Position numbers and translations under genes: made by a program. DNA of 64,000 nucleotides. Source: Sedimentitalea sp039941015. Its GTDB lineage: Bacteria; Pseudomonadota; Alphaproteobacteria; Rhodobacterales; Rhodobacteraceae. The notes under the pieces were generated by a model. That model was not told the origin of the DNA, ran no database searches, and saw only the letters and a list, made by a program, of their open reading frames with translations. The DNA is taken from assembly GCF_039941015.1 (NCBI RefSeq), contig NZ_JBDVFI010000032.1; one strand, written 5' to 3'. Positions 19,974 through 27,114 of this stretch are shown here, one piece after another. Every line of letters begins with the position of its first letter. The first letter of the stretch is position 1.

Positions 19974-21341
19974 ATGGCGGAAATCTCTACGCGCAAGCGT
20001 ATCTGGGGCTGGTGGTTCTTTGACTGGGCAAGCCAGCCTTACCACACGCTGTTGGTCACCTTCATCTTTGGTCCATATTTCGCCAGCGTTGCCGCCGAAT
20101 ATTACCTAGCCACGGGCCTCAGCGATCAGGCCGCGGATGCCAAGGCCCAGACCGTCTGGGCCTGGTGCCTGACAATTACCGGGCTGATCATCGGGCTGGG
20201 GGCGCCAGTCATGGGGGCGCTCGCGGATACGTCGGGGCGGCGCATTCCATGGATCGCAGCGTTTTCGGTTATGTATGTGGTCGGCGCCGCCGCGCTCTGG
20301 ACCACGGCACCGGACGGGTCGAACATGTGGTGGGGGCTGATTGCTTTTGGTGTCGGGTTCATTGGTGCGGAATACGCGCTGATCTTTATCAACTCGCAAT
20401 TGCCGGACTTGGGTAGCGACGAAGAGATCGGAGAAATTTCCGGCTCTGGTTTTGCGTTCGGATATCTTGGCGGTTTCATCACGCTGCTCATTTTGTTGTT
20501 GTTCTTTGCCGAGCAGGGCAACGGCAAGACGATCCTTGGGCTTGACCCGTTGTTCGGGCTGGATGCATCGCAACGCGAAGGCACACGCGCTGTCGGCCCG
20601 ATCACGGCCCTGTGGTACGCGGTGTTCATGATCCCCTATTTCATGTGGATGCGGGATCCGCCTGTTACCGGGCCGCGAGGAAAGGTTACGGATGCGTTTT
20701 CCAATCTGGGCCGATTGGTGCGCAGCCTTGGTCAGCGCCTCAGCCTGTCGGCCTATCTTGGTTCGTCGATGTTCTATCGCGATGCATTGAACGGGCTTTA
20801 CGGATTTGGTGGCGTCTATGCCGGGCTGGTTCTTGATTGGGAAGTCACGCAGATTGGCATTTTCGGAATTATGGCGCTTATCTCGTCAGTGATCTTCAGC
20901 TTTTTGGGCGGCAAGGTCGACAAACGTTTGGGTCCAAAGCCGGTGATCATCGGCTCAATCTGGGTCCTGATTGCGGTTTGCGTTGTGATTATCAGCATGT
21001 CACGCACACAGTTCTTCGGGATGCCGCTGCCAGAAGGTTCGACATTGCCGGATCTGGTCTTCTTTGGCTGTGGCGTCTTGATCGGCGGCATGGGCGGTGT
21101 GGTGCAATCTGCCAGCCGCAGCCTGATGGTGCGCCATTCTGACCCTGCGTCGCCAACCGAGTACTTTGGGCTTTATGGCCTATCCGGTCGCGCGACGGCC
21201 TTTATTGCGCCGTCGCTGATCGGTGTGGTCACGGCTTGGACGGGGAGCGCACGGCTGGGCATTTCACCGGTTATTGCCCTCTTTCTTGTCGGTCTTGTTC
21301 TGCTAGTCTGGGTAAAACCCGAAGGAGATCTTTCCAAATGA
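19974..21341 (+). CDS. MFS transporter, UMF1 / Atg22-like family
   Basis: 455 residues with about 11-12 hydrophobic segments. The N-terminus IWGWWFFDWASQPYHTL is characteristic of the UMF1 (unknown major facilitator 1) family, which contains fungal Atg22 and many bacterial members. The second loop has GALADTSGRRIPW, the MFS loop 2-3 signature. Bacterial substrates are not established. Its stop overlaps the mepA start (ATGA), so the transporter and the murein endopeptidase are translated together. This suggests, but does not prove, a link with wall-fragment or small-nutrient uptake. Confidence 0.88.
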   Translation: MAEISTRKRIWGWWFFDWASQPYHTLLVTFIFGPYFASVAAEYYLATGLSDQAADAKAQTVWAWCLTITGLIIGLGAPVMGALADTSGRRIPWIAAFSVMYVVGAAALWTTAPDGSNMWWGLIAFGVGFIGAEYALIFINSQLPDLGSDEEIGEISGSGFAFGYLGGFITLLILLLFFAEQGNGKTILGLDPLFGLDASQREGTRAVGPITALWYAVFMIPYFMWMRDPPVTGPRGKVTDAFSNLGRLVRSLGQRLSLSAYLGSSMFYRDALNGLYGFGGVYAGLVLDWEVTQIGIFGIMALISSVIFSFLGGKVDKRLGPKPVIIGSIWVLIAVCVVIISMSRTQFFGMPLPEGSTLPDLVFFGCGVLIGGMGGVVQSASRSLMVRHSDPASPTEYFGLYGLSGRATAFIAPSLIGVVTAWTGSARLGISPVIALFLVGLVLLVWVKPEGDLSK

Positions 21342-22210
21342 CCTATTCGCGTGTCATGGCCGCTCTTCTGGGCGTGGTGCTGGCGCTGCCGGTCGGGGCG
21401 GAACCGCTGGCCAAGCAGCTTTTTGGCGCGAAATCCGCCAACTCGCGCCAAGCGCCGGCGTCTTACGGCAGCTATTCCAAGGGCTGCGTAGCGGGCGCGG
21501 TGCAATTGCCGGAAACCGGACCCACATGGCAGGCGATGCGCTTGTCTCGCAATCGTAACTGGGGCCACCCGGAAACCATCGATTTCATCCAGGACCTCAG
21601 CCGCACCGCGGCCAAGCAACCGGGATGGAACGGACTTTATATCGGGGACATCAGCCAGCCACGGGGCGGGCCGATGACGTCGGGACACCGCAGCCATCAG
21701 GTTGGGCTGGATGTTGATATCTGGATGTTGCCGACCTCGCGGTTGAACCTGTCACAGCGCAATCGCGAGAATATCTCGTCGATTTCCATGCAGCGATCCA
21801 AGGGCGCCTATGTCAACGACAGCTGGAGCCGCGCACATCACGAAATCATCCGGGCCGCAGCACGTGACAAGCGTGTTGCGCGCATTTTTGTGTTTCCGGG
21901 CGCCAAGGTGCAGATGTGCAAGGACAACAAGGGGAGCCGCCGTTGGCTGCGCAAGGTGCGGCCATGGTGGGGGCACCACTATCATTTCCACGTGCGCCTC
22001 TCCTGTCCCAAGGGCGCAACAGGCTGTGCCGATCAGAACCCACCGCCACGCGGTGATGGCTGTGCCGAAGCGCAACAATGGGTCAACAATATCATCAGCC
22101 CGCCACCGCCAAAACCACGAGATCCAAACGCCCCCAAACCTCAGCCACGGCGTGAATATTACCTTGCCGATCTGCCTCAGCAATGCGCCTCGGTCCTGCG
22201 CTCCAACTGA
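21338..22210 (+). CDS. mepA: Penicillin-insensitive murein endopeptidase MepA (M74)
   Basis: 290 residues from the ATG at 21338, which has GAAGGAG upstream and overlaps the transporter stop. A signal peptide (about 1-21, ending VGA) is followed by the catalytic zinc motifs GHRSHQVGLDVDIW, RAHHEIIRAA and WWGHHYHFHVRL. Cysteines scattered through the chain fit a disulfide-bonded periplasmic enzyme. MepA cleaves D-Ala-meso-DAP cross-links in peptidoglycan. The C-terminus is Pro-rich. The next gene starts inside its last 28 bases. Confidence 0.95.
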   Translation: MTYSRVMAALLGVVLALPVGAEPLAKQLFGAKSANSRQAPASYGSYSKGCVAGAVQLPETGPTWQAMRLSRNRNWGHPETIDFIQDLSRTAAKQPGWNGLYIGDISQPRGGPMTSGHRSHQVGLDVDIWMLPTSRLNLSQRNRENISSISMQRSKGAYVNDSWSRAHHEIIRAAARDKRVARIFVFPGAKVQMCKDNKGSRRWLRKVRPWWGHHYHFHVRLSCPKGATGCADQNPPPRGDGCAEAQQWVNNIISPPPPKPRDPNAPKPQPRREYYLADLPQQCASVLRSN

Positions 22211-23067
22211 TCTTTGCCCTGACACTTGCCGCGCTTCCCGCCCGTTCCGAGGGGATGCGGGCAGAGTATCTTGGCTCGTTTGAATGGGAATTGTCGCAAC
22301 GTTGGTTCGGTGGCCTATCGGGGATCGAATTGTCGGCGGATGGACAGCGGATGACCGTCATATCCGACCGCGGGCGGATTCTGTTTGCGAATGTTCTGCG
22401 GCAGGACGGGTTGATACAGGGCATAGACCTTGTTCGCAAAGCCCGATTGCGCGGGCACAACGGCGCCCCCCTCATTGGCAGGATTCGCGATTCCGAAGGG
22501 CTGGTGGTTGCGCCGAACGGCACGATCTATGTGTCCTTTGAAGGCGTGCATCGCGTGTCGCGCTACCGACAGGTCGATCAGGCGTCCGAAAGCCTGCACA
22601 GGCCTCGGGCATTTCGTCAGTTGCCGGTGAATGGCGGGTTCGAAGCGTTGGCGATGGATGATCGCGGACGTCTGTTGGCAATGCCAGAACAGGCGTTTGA
22701 CGACAATGGCGACATTCCAGTCTATCGCTGGGACGATGATGTGTGGACGCAACCGTTCTGCCTGCCCAGCGATGGTGCATTTCTTCCAGTAGGTGCGGAT
22801 TTTGGCCCCGATGGTCGCCTCTACCTGCTTGAACGGACGTTCAACATCTTTGGCTTCCGCTCAAGGGTGCGAAGCTGGCAGATTGCGGATGATAGCGCTG
22901 TTGACGAACGGTTGGAGCTGCAGACAACAACCGGGACACATGACAACCTCGAGGGCATATCGATCTGGACGGATACGCAGGACCGCGTGCGTCTGACGAT
23001 GGTTGCAGATGACAACTTTCTGTTCCTGCAACGCACAGAATTTGTGGAATACGCCCTGATCAATTGA
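22183..23067 (+). CDS. Exported phytase-esterase-like (PF13449 type) beta-propeller protein
   Basis: 294 residues with a signal peptide (about 1-22, ending PARSEG). The body shows propeller-like repeats: GGLSGIELSADGQRMTVISDRG near the start, DSEGLVVAPNGTIYVSFEG, FEALAMDDRGRLLAM and LEGISIW. These match the 'esterase-like activity of phytase' family. A phosphatase or esterase role in the periplasm is possible, but the catalytic identity is not established for most members. Its 5' end overlaps mepA by 28 bp in another frame, so translational coupling is likely. Confidence 0.85.
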   Translation: MRLGPALQLIFALTLAALPARSEGMRAEYLGSFEWELSQRWFGGLSGIELSADGQRMTVISDRGRILFANVLRQDGLIQGIDLVRKARLRGHNGAPLIGRIRDSEGLVVAPNGTIYVSFEGVHRVSRYRQVDQASESLHRPRAFRQLPVNGGFEALAMDDRGRLLAMPEQAFDDNGDIPVYRWDDDVWTQPFCLPSDGAFLPVGADFGPDGRLYLLERTFNIFGFRSRVRSWQIADDSAVDERLELQTTTGTHDNLEGISIWTDTQDRVRLTMVADDNFLFLQRTEFVEYALIN

Positions 23068-23156
23068 CTTGCGTTGCAAGCTGCAAAGCGTTAACCGCAC
23101 CGTGCTTGCCATCTGGCGGGCCAAGTCGCCGCAACCTTGCAAAAACGGGCATCCAA

Positions 23157-23786
23157 ATGACACGCGCACATATTCCCGGCATTCTTGCCATGGCCGCCAT
23201 CGTCGTGGCCTCGAACATTCTCGTCCAGTTCCTGTTTGGCCAATGGCTGACTTGGGGGGCCTTCACTTATCCGTTCGCTTTCTTGGTCACCGACCTGATG
23301 AACCGGATTTACGGCGCGCAAGCGGCGCGCAAGGTCGTTCTGGCCGGCTTCATCGTCGGCATCATCTGTTCACTGATCGGCACCCAGATCGCTGGTGAAT
23401 TCGGCCCGCTGGTCACCCTGCGGATCGCTTTGGGTTCTGGCATCGCCTTTCTGCTGGCGCAATTGCTGGATGTCAGCATCTTTTCCGCCCTACGCGAGGG
23501 GCGTTGGTGGCGGGCTCCGCTTGTATCCACGCTGGTCGGGTCTTCGGTGGATACGGCGCTGTTTTTTACCGTCGCGTTTTCTGCGTGGCTTGTCTGGCTA
23601 GAGCCTTCCAACGATGTCGGCTGGGCGAACGAGGTTCTGCCCTTGTTGGGTGTTGGACCGGCCCTGCCATTGTGGATGTCGCTCGCGCTGGCGGACTGGA
23701 TGGTCAAGCTTTCTCTGGCGTTGGTCGCGCTGATCCCCTTCCGCCTGATTTCTGAGCGGTTCAGGTCGGCCCCTGTTTCGCACTGA
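23157..23786 (+). CDS. yhhQ: Queuosine precursor transporter, YhhQ / VUT family
   Basis: 209 residues from the ATG at 23157; an in-frame upstream ATG gives a non-hydrophobic extension with no family match. About six hydrophobic segments are visible, with FPFAFLVTDLMNR-like text (here YPFAFLVTDLMNRIYG) and the APLVSTLVGSSVDTALFF segment of the VUT_1/YhhQ family. Members import preQ0/preQ1 for queuosine synthesis in tRNA. No good Shine-Dalgarno sequence precedes the start. The 90-bp leader has a weak hairpin/pseudoknot possibility, discussed under findings. The gene is followed by a separate promoter and structured RNA. Confidence 0.92.
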   Translation: MTRAHIPGILAMAAIVVASNILVQFLFGQWLTWGAFTYPFAFLVTDLMNRIYGAQAARKVVLAGFIVGIICSLIGTQIAGEFGPLVTLRIALGSGIAFLLAQLLDVSIFSALREGRWWRAPLVSTLVGSSVDTALFFTVAFSAWLVWLEPSNDVGWANEVLPLLGVGPALPLWMSLALADWMVKLSLALVALIPFRLISERFRSAPVSH

Positions 23787-23807
23787 CGATTTTTCTTTGC
23801 GATTTCG

Positions 23808-23836
23808 TTGACCCGTGCCAAGCTGAGGTCTACGTC
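23808..23836 (+). promoter_or_regulatory. Candidate sigma-70 promoter for the structured RNA / micro-ORF
   Basis: TTGACC (23808-23813), a 17-bp spacer and TACGTC (23831-23836). This predicts a start near 23842-23845, just ahead of the extended Shine-Dalgarno sequence. TTGACC-type -35 boxes are common in Rhodobacterales. The fit with the downstream ORF and terminator makes this one of the more convincing promoters in the window. Confidence 0.5.
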
Positions 23837-23860
23837 AACAACGGAAAAGGAGGTGATCCA

Positions 23861-23917
23861 GTGTCAAGAAAGGTATTGGAGCGAGGTGTCGGAACAGCTT
23901 GGGAGGTTGCCCACTAA
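23861..23917 (+). CDS. Micro-ORF, 18 residues, GTG start with 14-16-nt perfect Shine-Dalgarno match
   Basis: It starts with GTG seven bases after GGAGG and reads MSRKVLERGVGTAWEVAH before TAA. The ribosome-binding site is far longer than needed for normal translation. The peptide is mildly basic with one Trp and has no signal peptide or membrane segment. I do not recognise it. It could be a functional micropeptide, a leader peptide whose translation controls the downstream terminator, or a by-product of an RNA that binds ribosomes. Coding potential is judged only from the start context. Confidence 0.45.
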   Translation: MSRKVLERGVGTAWEVAH

Positions 23918-23993
23918 GGCAGTCCTCGGCGGTCAATCCGCCCAAGGCGATCTGGCAAAGGTCTGACCGACCCTGCCTCCGAAAGACTTTCGA

Positions 23994-24025
23994 AGGGACG
24001 TCCGGATATTCGGGCGTCCCTTTTT
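23994..24025 (+). terminator. Strong intrinsic terminator
   Basis: An 11-bp stem, AGGGACGTCCG (23994-24004) pairing with CGGGCGTCCCT (24011-24021, one G-U pair), a GATATT loop, and a run of T to 24025. It ends the structured transcript 43 bp before arfB. A transcript reaching arfB from the upstream promoter would need read-through. Confidence 0.9.
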
Positions 24026-24068
24026 GATTCCGGTTTTTGAATCGGGCCGGGGCCTGTATGCAGGGGTT

Positions 24069-24488
24069 ATGTTGCGGATAAACGAAGATATCACCATTCA
24101 GGATTGGGAACTGACCGAGAATTTCGTGCGTGCCTCGGGGCCGGGCGGGCAGAACGTGAACAAGGTCGCGACTGCGGTTGAATTGCGGTTCGAGGCGGCC
24201 CGGTCGCCGTCTCTGCCGCCTGCTGCCAAATCGCGGCTAAAGCGTTTGGCCGGGCGCCGTTGGACCAAGGAAGGTGCGCTGATCATTCAGTGCGATGAAA
24301 CTCGCAGCCAGGCCCGCAATCGCGACATCGCGCTTGATCGCCTTGCCGATCTGATCCGCCGTGCGCTGACAGCCCCGAAACGCCGCATCGCGACCAAGCC
24401 GACCAAGGGCTCCGTGCGCCGCCGTCTTCATGCCAAGAAAGCACGCGGAGAGGTCAAGGCGTTGCGCGGCTCGGTTCCTGACGAGTGA
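24069..24488 (+). CDS. arfB: Alternative ribosome-rescue peptidyl-tRNA hydrolase ArfB (YaeJ)
   Basis: 139 residues from the ATG at 24069; an in-frame ATG at 24024 would begin inside the terminator. The RF-type GGQ catalytic loop is at 26-28 (SGPGGQNVNK), and the basic C-terminal tail (KPTKGSVRRRLHAKKARG) matches the part that enters the empty mRNA channel. ArfB frees ribosomes stalled on mRNAs lacking a stop codon, alongside or instead of tmRNA. It lies directly behind the structured RNA unit, which contains an unusually strong ribosome-binding site. That is either coincidence or a regulatory link. Confidence 0.95.
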   Translation: MLRINEDITIQDWELTENFVRASGPGGQNVNKVATAVELRFEAARSPSLPPAAKSRLKRLAGRRWTKEGALIIQCDETRSQARNRDIALDRLADLIRRALTAPKRRIATKPTKGSVRRRLHAKKARGEVKALRGSVPDE

Positions 24489-24554
24489 CATTGTGAAAGC
24501 GCGCAGCTTGCTGTTACGGTGCCGCCAGACAGACCGGTGACATGGGGGACACGG

Positions 24555-25301
24555 ATGCGACTTGAGGGCAAAACCGCGATCGTAACAGGCGGAGCGTCAG
24601 GCTTTGGCGCTGGTATCGTGCGCAAATTCTGCGCCGAAGGCGCGCGGGTGATGATTGCGGATATCAACGGCGACGCGGCGTCAGACCTTGCTACGGAAAT
24701 CGGCGACCTTGCGGTTGCACAGGCCGTCGATGTTGCGGATGGTACGTCTGTCGATGCCATGGCGACCGGCGCGCTGGAACGCTTTGGTCAGGTCGATATT
24801 CTTGTCAACAATGCCGGGGTGACGCATTTGCCTGCCCCGATGGAAGATATCAGCGAGGATGACTTTGATCGGGTTTTCCGGGTCAACATGAAGTCGATCT
24901 ACCTCGCTGCGCGGGCGCTGGTGCCGCATATGAAATCGCGGGGGCAGGGCGCTATTCTGAACGTTGCCTCAACTGCGGGTCTGTCGCCGCGGCCCAAGCT
25001 CAACTGGTACAATGCGTCCAAAGGTTGGGTCATCACGGCCAGTCGGACCATGGCGGTGGAACTGGCCCCCGACGGCATTCGGGTCAACGCGCTGGCACCG
25101 GTCGCCGGAGAAACCCCGTTGCTCAAGTCCTTCATGGGCGAAGACACGCCAGAGATGCGCGCCAAGTTCTTGTCGACGATTCCCCTTGGTCGATTCTCGC
25201 AACCAGAAGACATGGGGAACGCCGCTTGCTACCTCTGCTCGGACGAAGCAAGCATGATCACCGGCGTTGTCATGGAAGTGGATGGCGGGCGTTGCATCTG
25301 A
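24555..25301 (+). CDS. SDR family oxidoreductase (FabG-like)
   Basis: 248 residues from the ATG at 24555. The cofactor motif is TGGASGFGAG (TGxxxGxG), with NNAG further on and the catalytic triad in the NVASTAG Ser, Tyr of WYNASKG, and Lys four residues after Tyr. The C-terminus ITGVVMEVDGGRCI is typical of classical SDRs such as 3-oxoacyl-ACP reductases and glucose/3-hydroxyacyl dehydrogenases. Asp of the MIADINGD strand suggests NAD(H) preference. The substrate is unknown. The P1-peptidase gene follows after about 60 bp, so the two may be co-transcribed. Confidence 0.9.
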   Translation: MRLEGKTAIVTGGASGFGAGIVRKFCAEGARVMIADINGDAASDLATEIGDLAVAQAVDVADGTSVDAMATGALERFGQVDILVNNAGVTHLPAPMEDISEDDFDRVFRVNMKSIYLAARALVPHMKSRGQGAILNVASTAGLSPRPKLNWYNASKGWVITASRTMAVELAPDGIRVNALAPVAGETPLLKSFMGEDTPEMRAKFLSTIPLGRFSQPEDMGNAACYLCSDEASMITGVVMEVDGGRCI

Positions 25302-25359
25302 TGCGTTTGCAGACCAATGGCCGGTTTGCGCGGTTTCTTCTGGCGATGAGGACAGTCGC

Positions 25360-26361
25360 ATGACCCCCGGTCCACGGAACCTTATCACTGATGTACCGGG
25401 TTTGCTGGTTGGGAATGCGCAGGATCCGGCTTTAAAATCCGGCACTACGGTTCTGCTCGGGCAAGATCAGTTGACGGGCTCATATTGCGTCATGGGAGGT
25501 GCGCCGGGGACACGCGAAACAGATCTGCTGGAGCCGGACAAGTCGGTTGCGCAGGTTGACGCGATCGTCCTTTCCGGTGGCTCGACCTATGGACTGGATG
25601 CTGCATCCGGGGTGGTGTCTGGCCTGCGTGAGCAGGGCCGGGGCTTTCCTCTGCTGCATCTGCGGATACCGTTGGTGCCGTCTGCAATTATCTTTGATCT
25701 GCTGAACGGCGGCGACAAGGACTGGCGCGAAAACCCATATCCGGCGCTCGGGCGGGCGGCGTTGGCAGACGCACGGGCTGATTTTGAACTTGGGACTGTT
25801 GGCGCGGGAACGGGGGCCTTGACCGGAATGCTGAAAGGCGGCCTTGGGTCGGCATCTTTGGTTCTGGACAGTGGAATCACCGTTGGTGCCCTGATCGCTG
25901 TGAACCCGGTCGGAAGCGTTACCACGCCCGGAGAGCGGCATTTCTGGGCGGCTCCGTTTGAAGTTGATGGCGAATTTGGCGGGCTCGGCCCGGATCCGCG
26001 TGGTGGGCTAGGTCGCAGTTTTGAAAGCCGGAAGGCTGGCGCGGCTGCACAACTGGCCAATACGGCCATCGGCGTCGTTGGCACTGATGCCAGCCTGACC
26101 AAGGCGCAGGCCAAGCGGATTGCAACAGTCGCACATGACGGGATCGCGCGGGCGATTGTCCCGTCCCATATGCCCAACGACGGAGACCTTATCTTTGCGG
26201 TATCCACAAACAGTCGCCAGTTGCGCGCGCCCGAAAGTGACATTCGCGACATCGGTCATGCGGCGGCACTCTGCATCGCGCGGGCGGTGGCACGGGCCGT
26301 CTATCTTGCGCGCCCGGCGCCGGGCGACCTGCTACCTTGTTGGAGCGACGGCGAAACCTAG
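25360..26361 (+). CDS. P1 family (DmpA-like) aminopeptidase / L-aminopeptidase-D-esterase
   Basis: 333 residues from the ATG at 25360. The N-terminal NLITDVPGLLVGNA and VLSGGSTYGLDAASGV segments are characteristic of family S58/P1. The NTAIGVVGTDASLTKAQAKRIA block holds the region where the family autocleaves and exposes its nucleophile. Members are N-terminal-nucleophile hydrolases acting on small peptides, amides or esters, often beta-peptides. No signal peptide is seen, so it is likely cytosolic. Nearby genes (SDR, idi) do not define a pathway. Confidence 0.9.
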   Translation: MTPGPRNLITDVPGLLVGNAQDPALKSGTTVLLGQDQLTGSYCVMGGAPGTRETDLLEPDKSVAQVDAIVLSGGSTYGLDAASGVVSGLREQGRGFPLLHLRIPLVPSAIIFDLLNGGDKDWRENPYPALGRAALADARADFELGTVGAGTGALTGMLKGGLGSASLVLDSGITVGALIAVNPVGSVTTPGERHFWAAPFEVDGEFGGLGPDPRGGLGRSFESRKAGAAAQLANTAIGVVGTDASLTKAQAKRIATVAHDGIARAIVPSHMPNDGDLIFAVSTNSRQLRAPESDIRDIGHAAALCIARAVARAVYLARPAPGDLLPCWSDGET

Positions 26362-26435
26362 CGCAGGGTGCTTGCCAGAGCGGGAACGCCCCGCTACCTA
26401 CGGCTTTCTTGCCGCAACGGACCGAAAACCAAGCC

Positions 26436-26969
26436 ATGACTGATTTGATTCCCGCCTGGGTCGACGGGACGCTGACCACTGTCGAAAAGCTTACTGCGCA
26501 TCGCGAAGGCATCCGGCATATGGCCGTGTCGGTCTTTGTGATCCGTGGGCAGGACATACTGCTCCAGCGCCGCGCCTTGGGGAAATACCACACGCCCGGT
26601 CTGTGGGCGAATACCTGTTGTACGCATCCCAAATGGGGCGAGGATGCCGGGGATTGTGCCGTCCGACGCTTACAGCAGGAACTGGGGATAACCGGGCTTG
26701 TACCCGAGTACCGCCAGACGCTCGAATACCGTGCGGATGTTGGTGGTGGTCTGATCGAACACGAGGTTGTCGACGTTTTTCTGGCGCATGCACCGCACGA
26801 TCTGGCGGTGACGCCCAATCCCGACGAAGTGATGGAGACTCGCTGGGTCAGCTTTGCCGCCTTGCAGCAAGAAGTCCGCGCGCAGGGCGAGCGTTTTACG
26901 CCATGGCTGCGCATCTACCTGACCGAGCATTCCGAAACCATATTCGGAAGCCACCTGGCTAAAGGGTGA
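26436..26969 (+). CDS. idi: Isopentenyl-diphosphate delta-isomerase, type I
   Basis: 177 residues from the ATG at 26436. It has the Nudix-like core with catalytic Cys in NTCCTHP (about C62), a DCAVRRLQQELGI helix and the catalytic Glu region EHEVVDVF. It interconverts IPP and DMAPP for isoprenoids such as quinones, carotenoids and undecaprenyl phosphate; ispD of the same pathway lies elsewhere in the window. Downstream, a 6-bp hairpin (CGGCTC/GAGCCG, 27008-27024) lies in the gap before the ABC operon but has no T run. Confidence 0.95.
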   Translation: MTDLIPAWVDGTLTTVEKLTAHREGIRHMAVSVFVIRGQDILLQRRALGKYHTPGLWANTCCTHPKWGEDAGDCAVRRLQQELGITGLVPEYRQTLEYRADVGGGLIEHEVVDVFLAHAPHDLAVTPNPDEVMETRWVSFAALQQEVRAQGERFTPWLRIYLTEHSETIFGSHLAKG

Positions 26970-27114
26970 TCAGCGAACTGACGCAGGCTGCAACACTGCT
27001 GGTGCGTCGGCTCGTCGAGAGCCGTCACTAAAGGCTTGTATAACCCTGAATCTCGGCCAGTATGGCAGCGGAATTGCCGCATAAGGCATCACGTTACCGA
27101 CAGGGAGTTAGTAC

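Larger units (their letters stand above)
23842..24025 (+). ncRNA. Candidate ~180-nt structured transcript carrying a micro-ORF (no family recognised)
   Basis: A compact unit with promoter, extended ribosome-binding site, 18-codon ORF and intrinsic terminator. Positions 23846-23861 (AAAGGAGGTGATCCAG) are a perfect 16-nt complement of the standard bacterial 16S rRNA 3' end. After the ORF the sequence is dense in hairpins: TGGG/CCCA around the ORF's end, GGCGG-TCAAT-CCGCC (near 23929-23943, extended by flanking CCT/AGG), GGTC/GACC near 23960-23972, CGAA/TTCG near 23980-23992, then the terminator. Between two coding genes this degree of structure is not expected by chance. It could be a leader of arfB, an independent sRNA, or a tiny mRNA with a structured 3' UTR. 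Confidence 0.55.

Noticed and set aside
23842..24025. Idea that the structured RNA is tmRNA, 6S, SRP or RNase P RNA
   Set aside because: No tRNA-like ends or Ala-rich tag, no long 6S-type duplex with central bubble, and no SRP or RNase P core motifs were seen.
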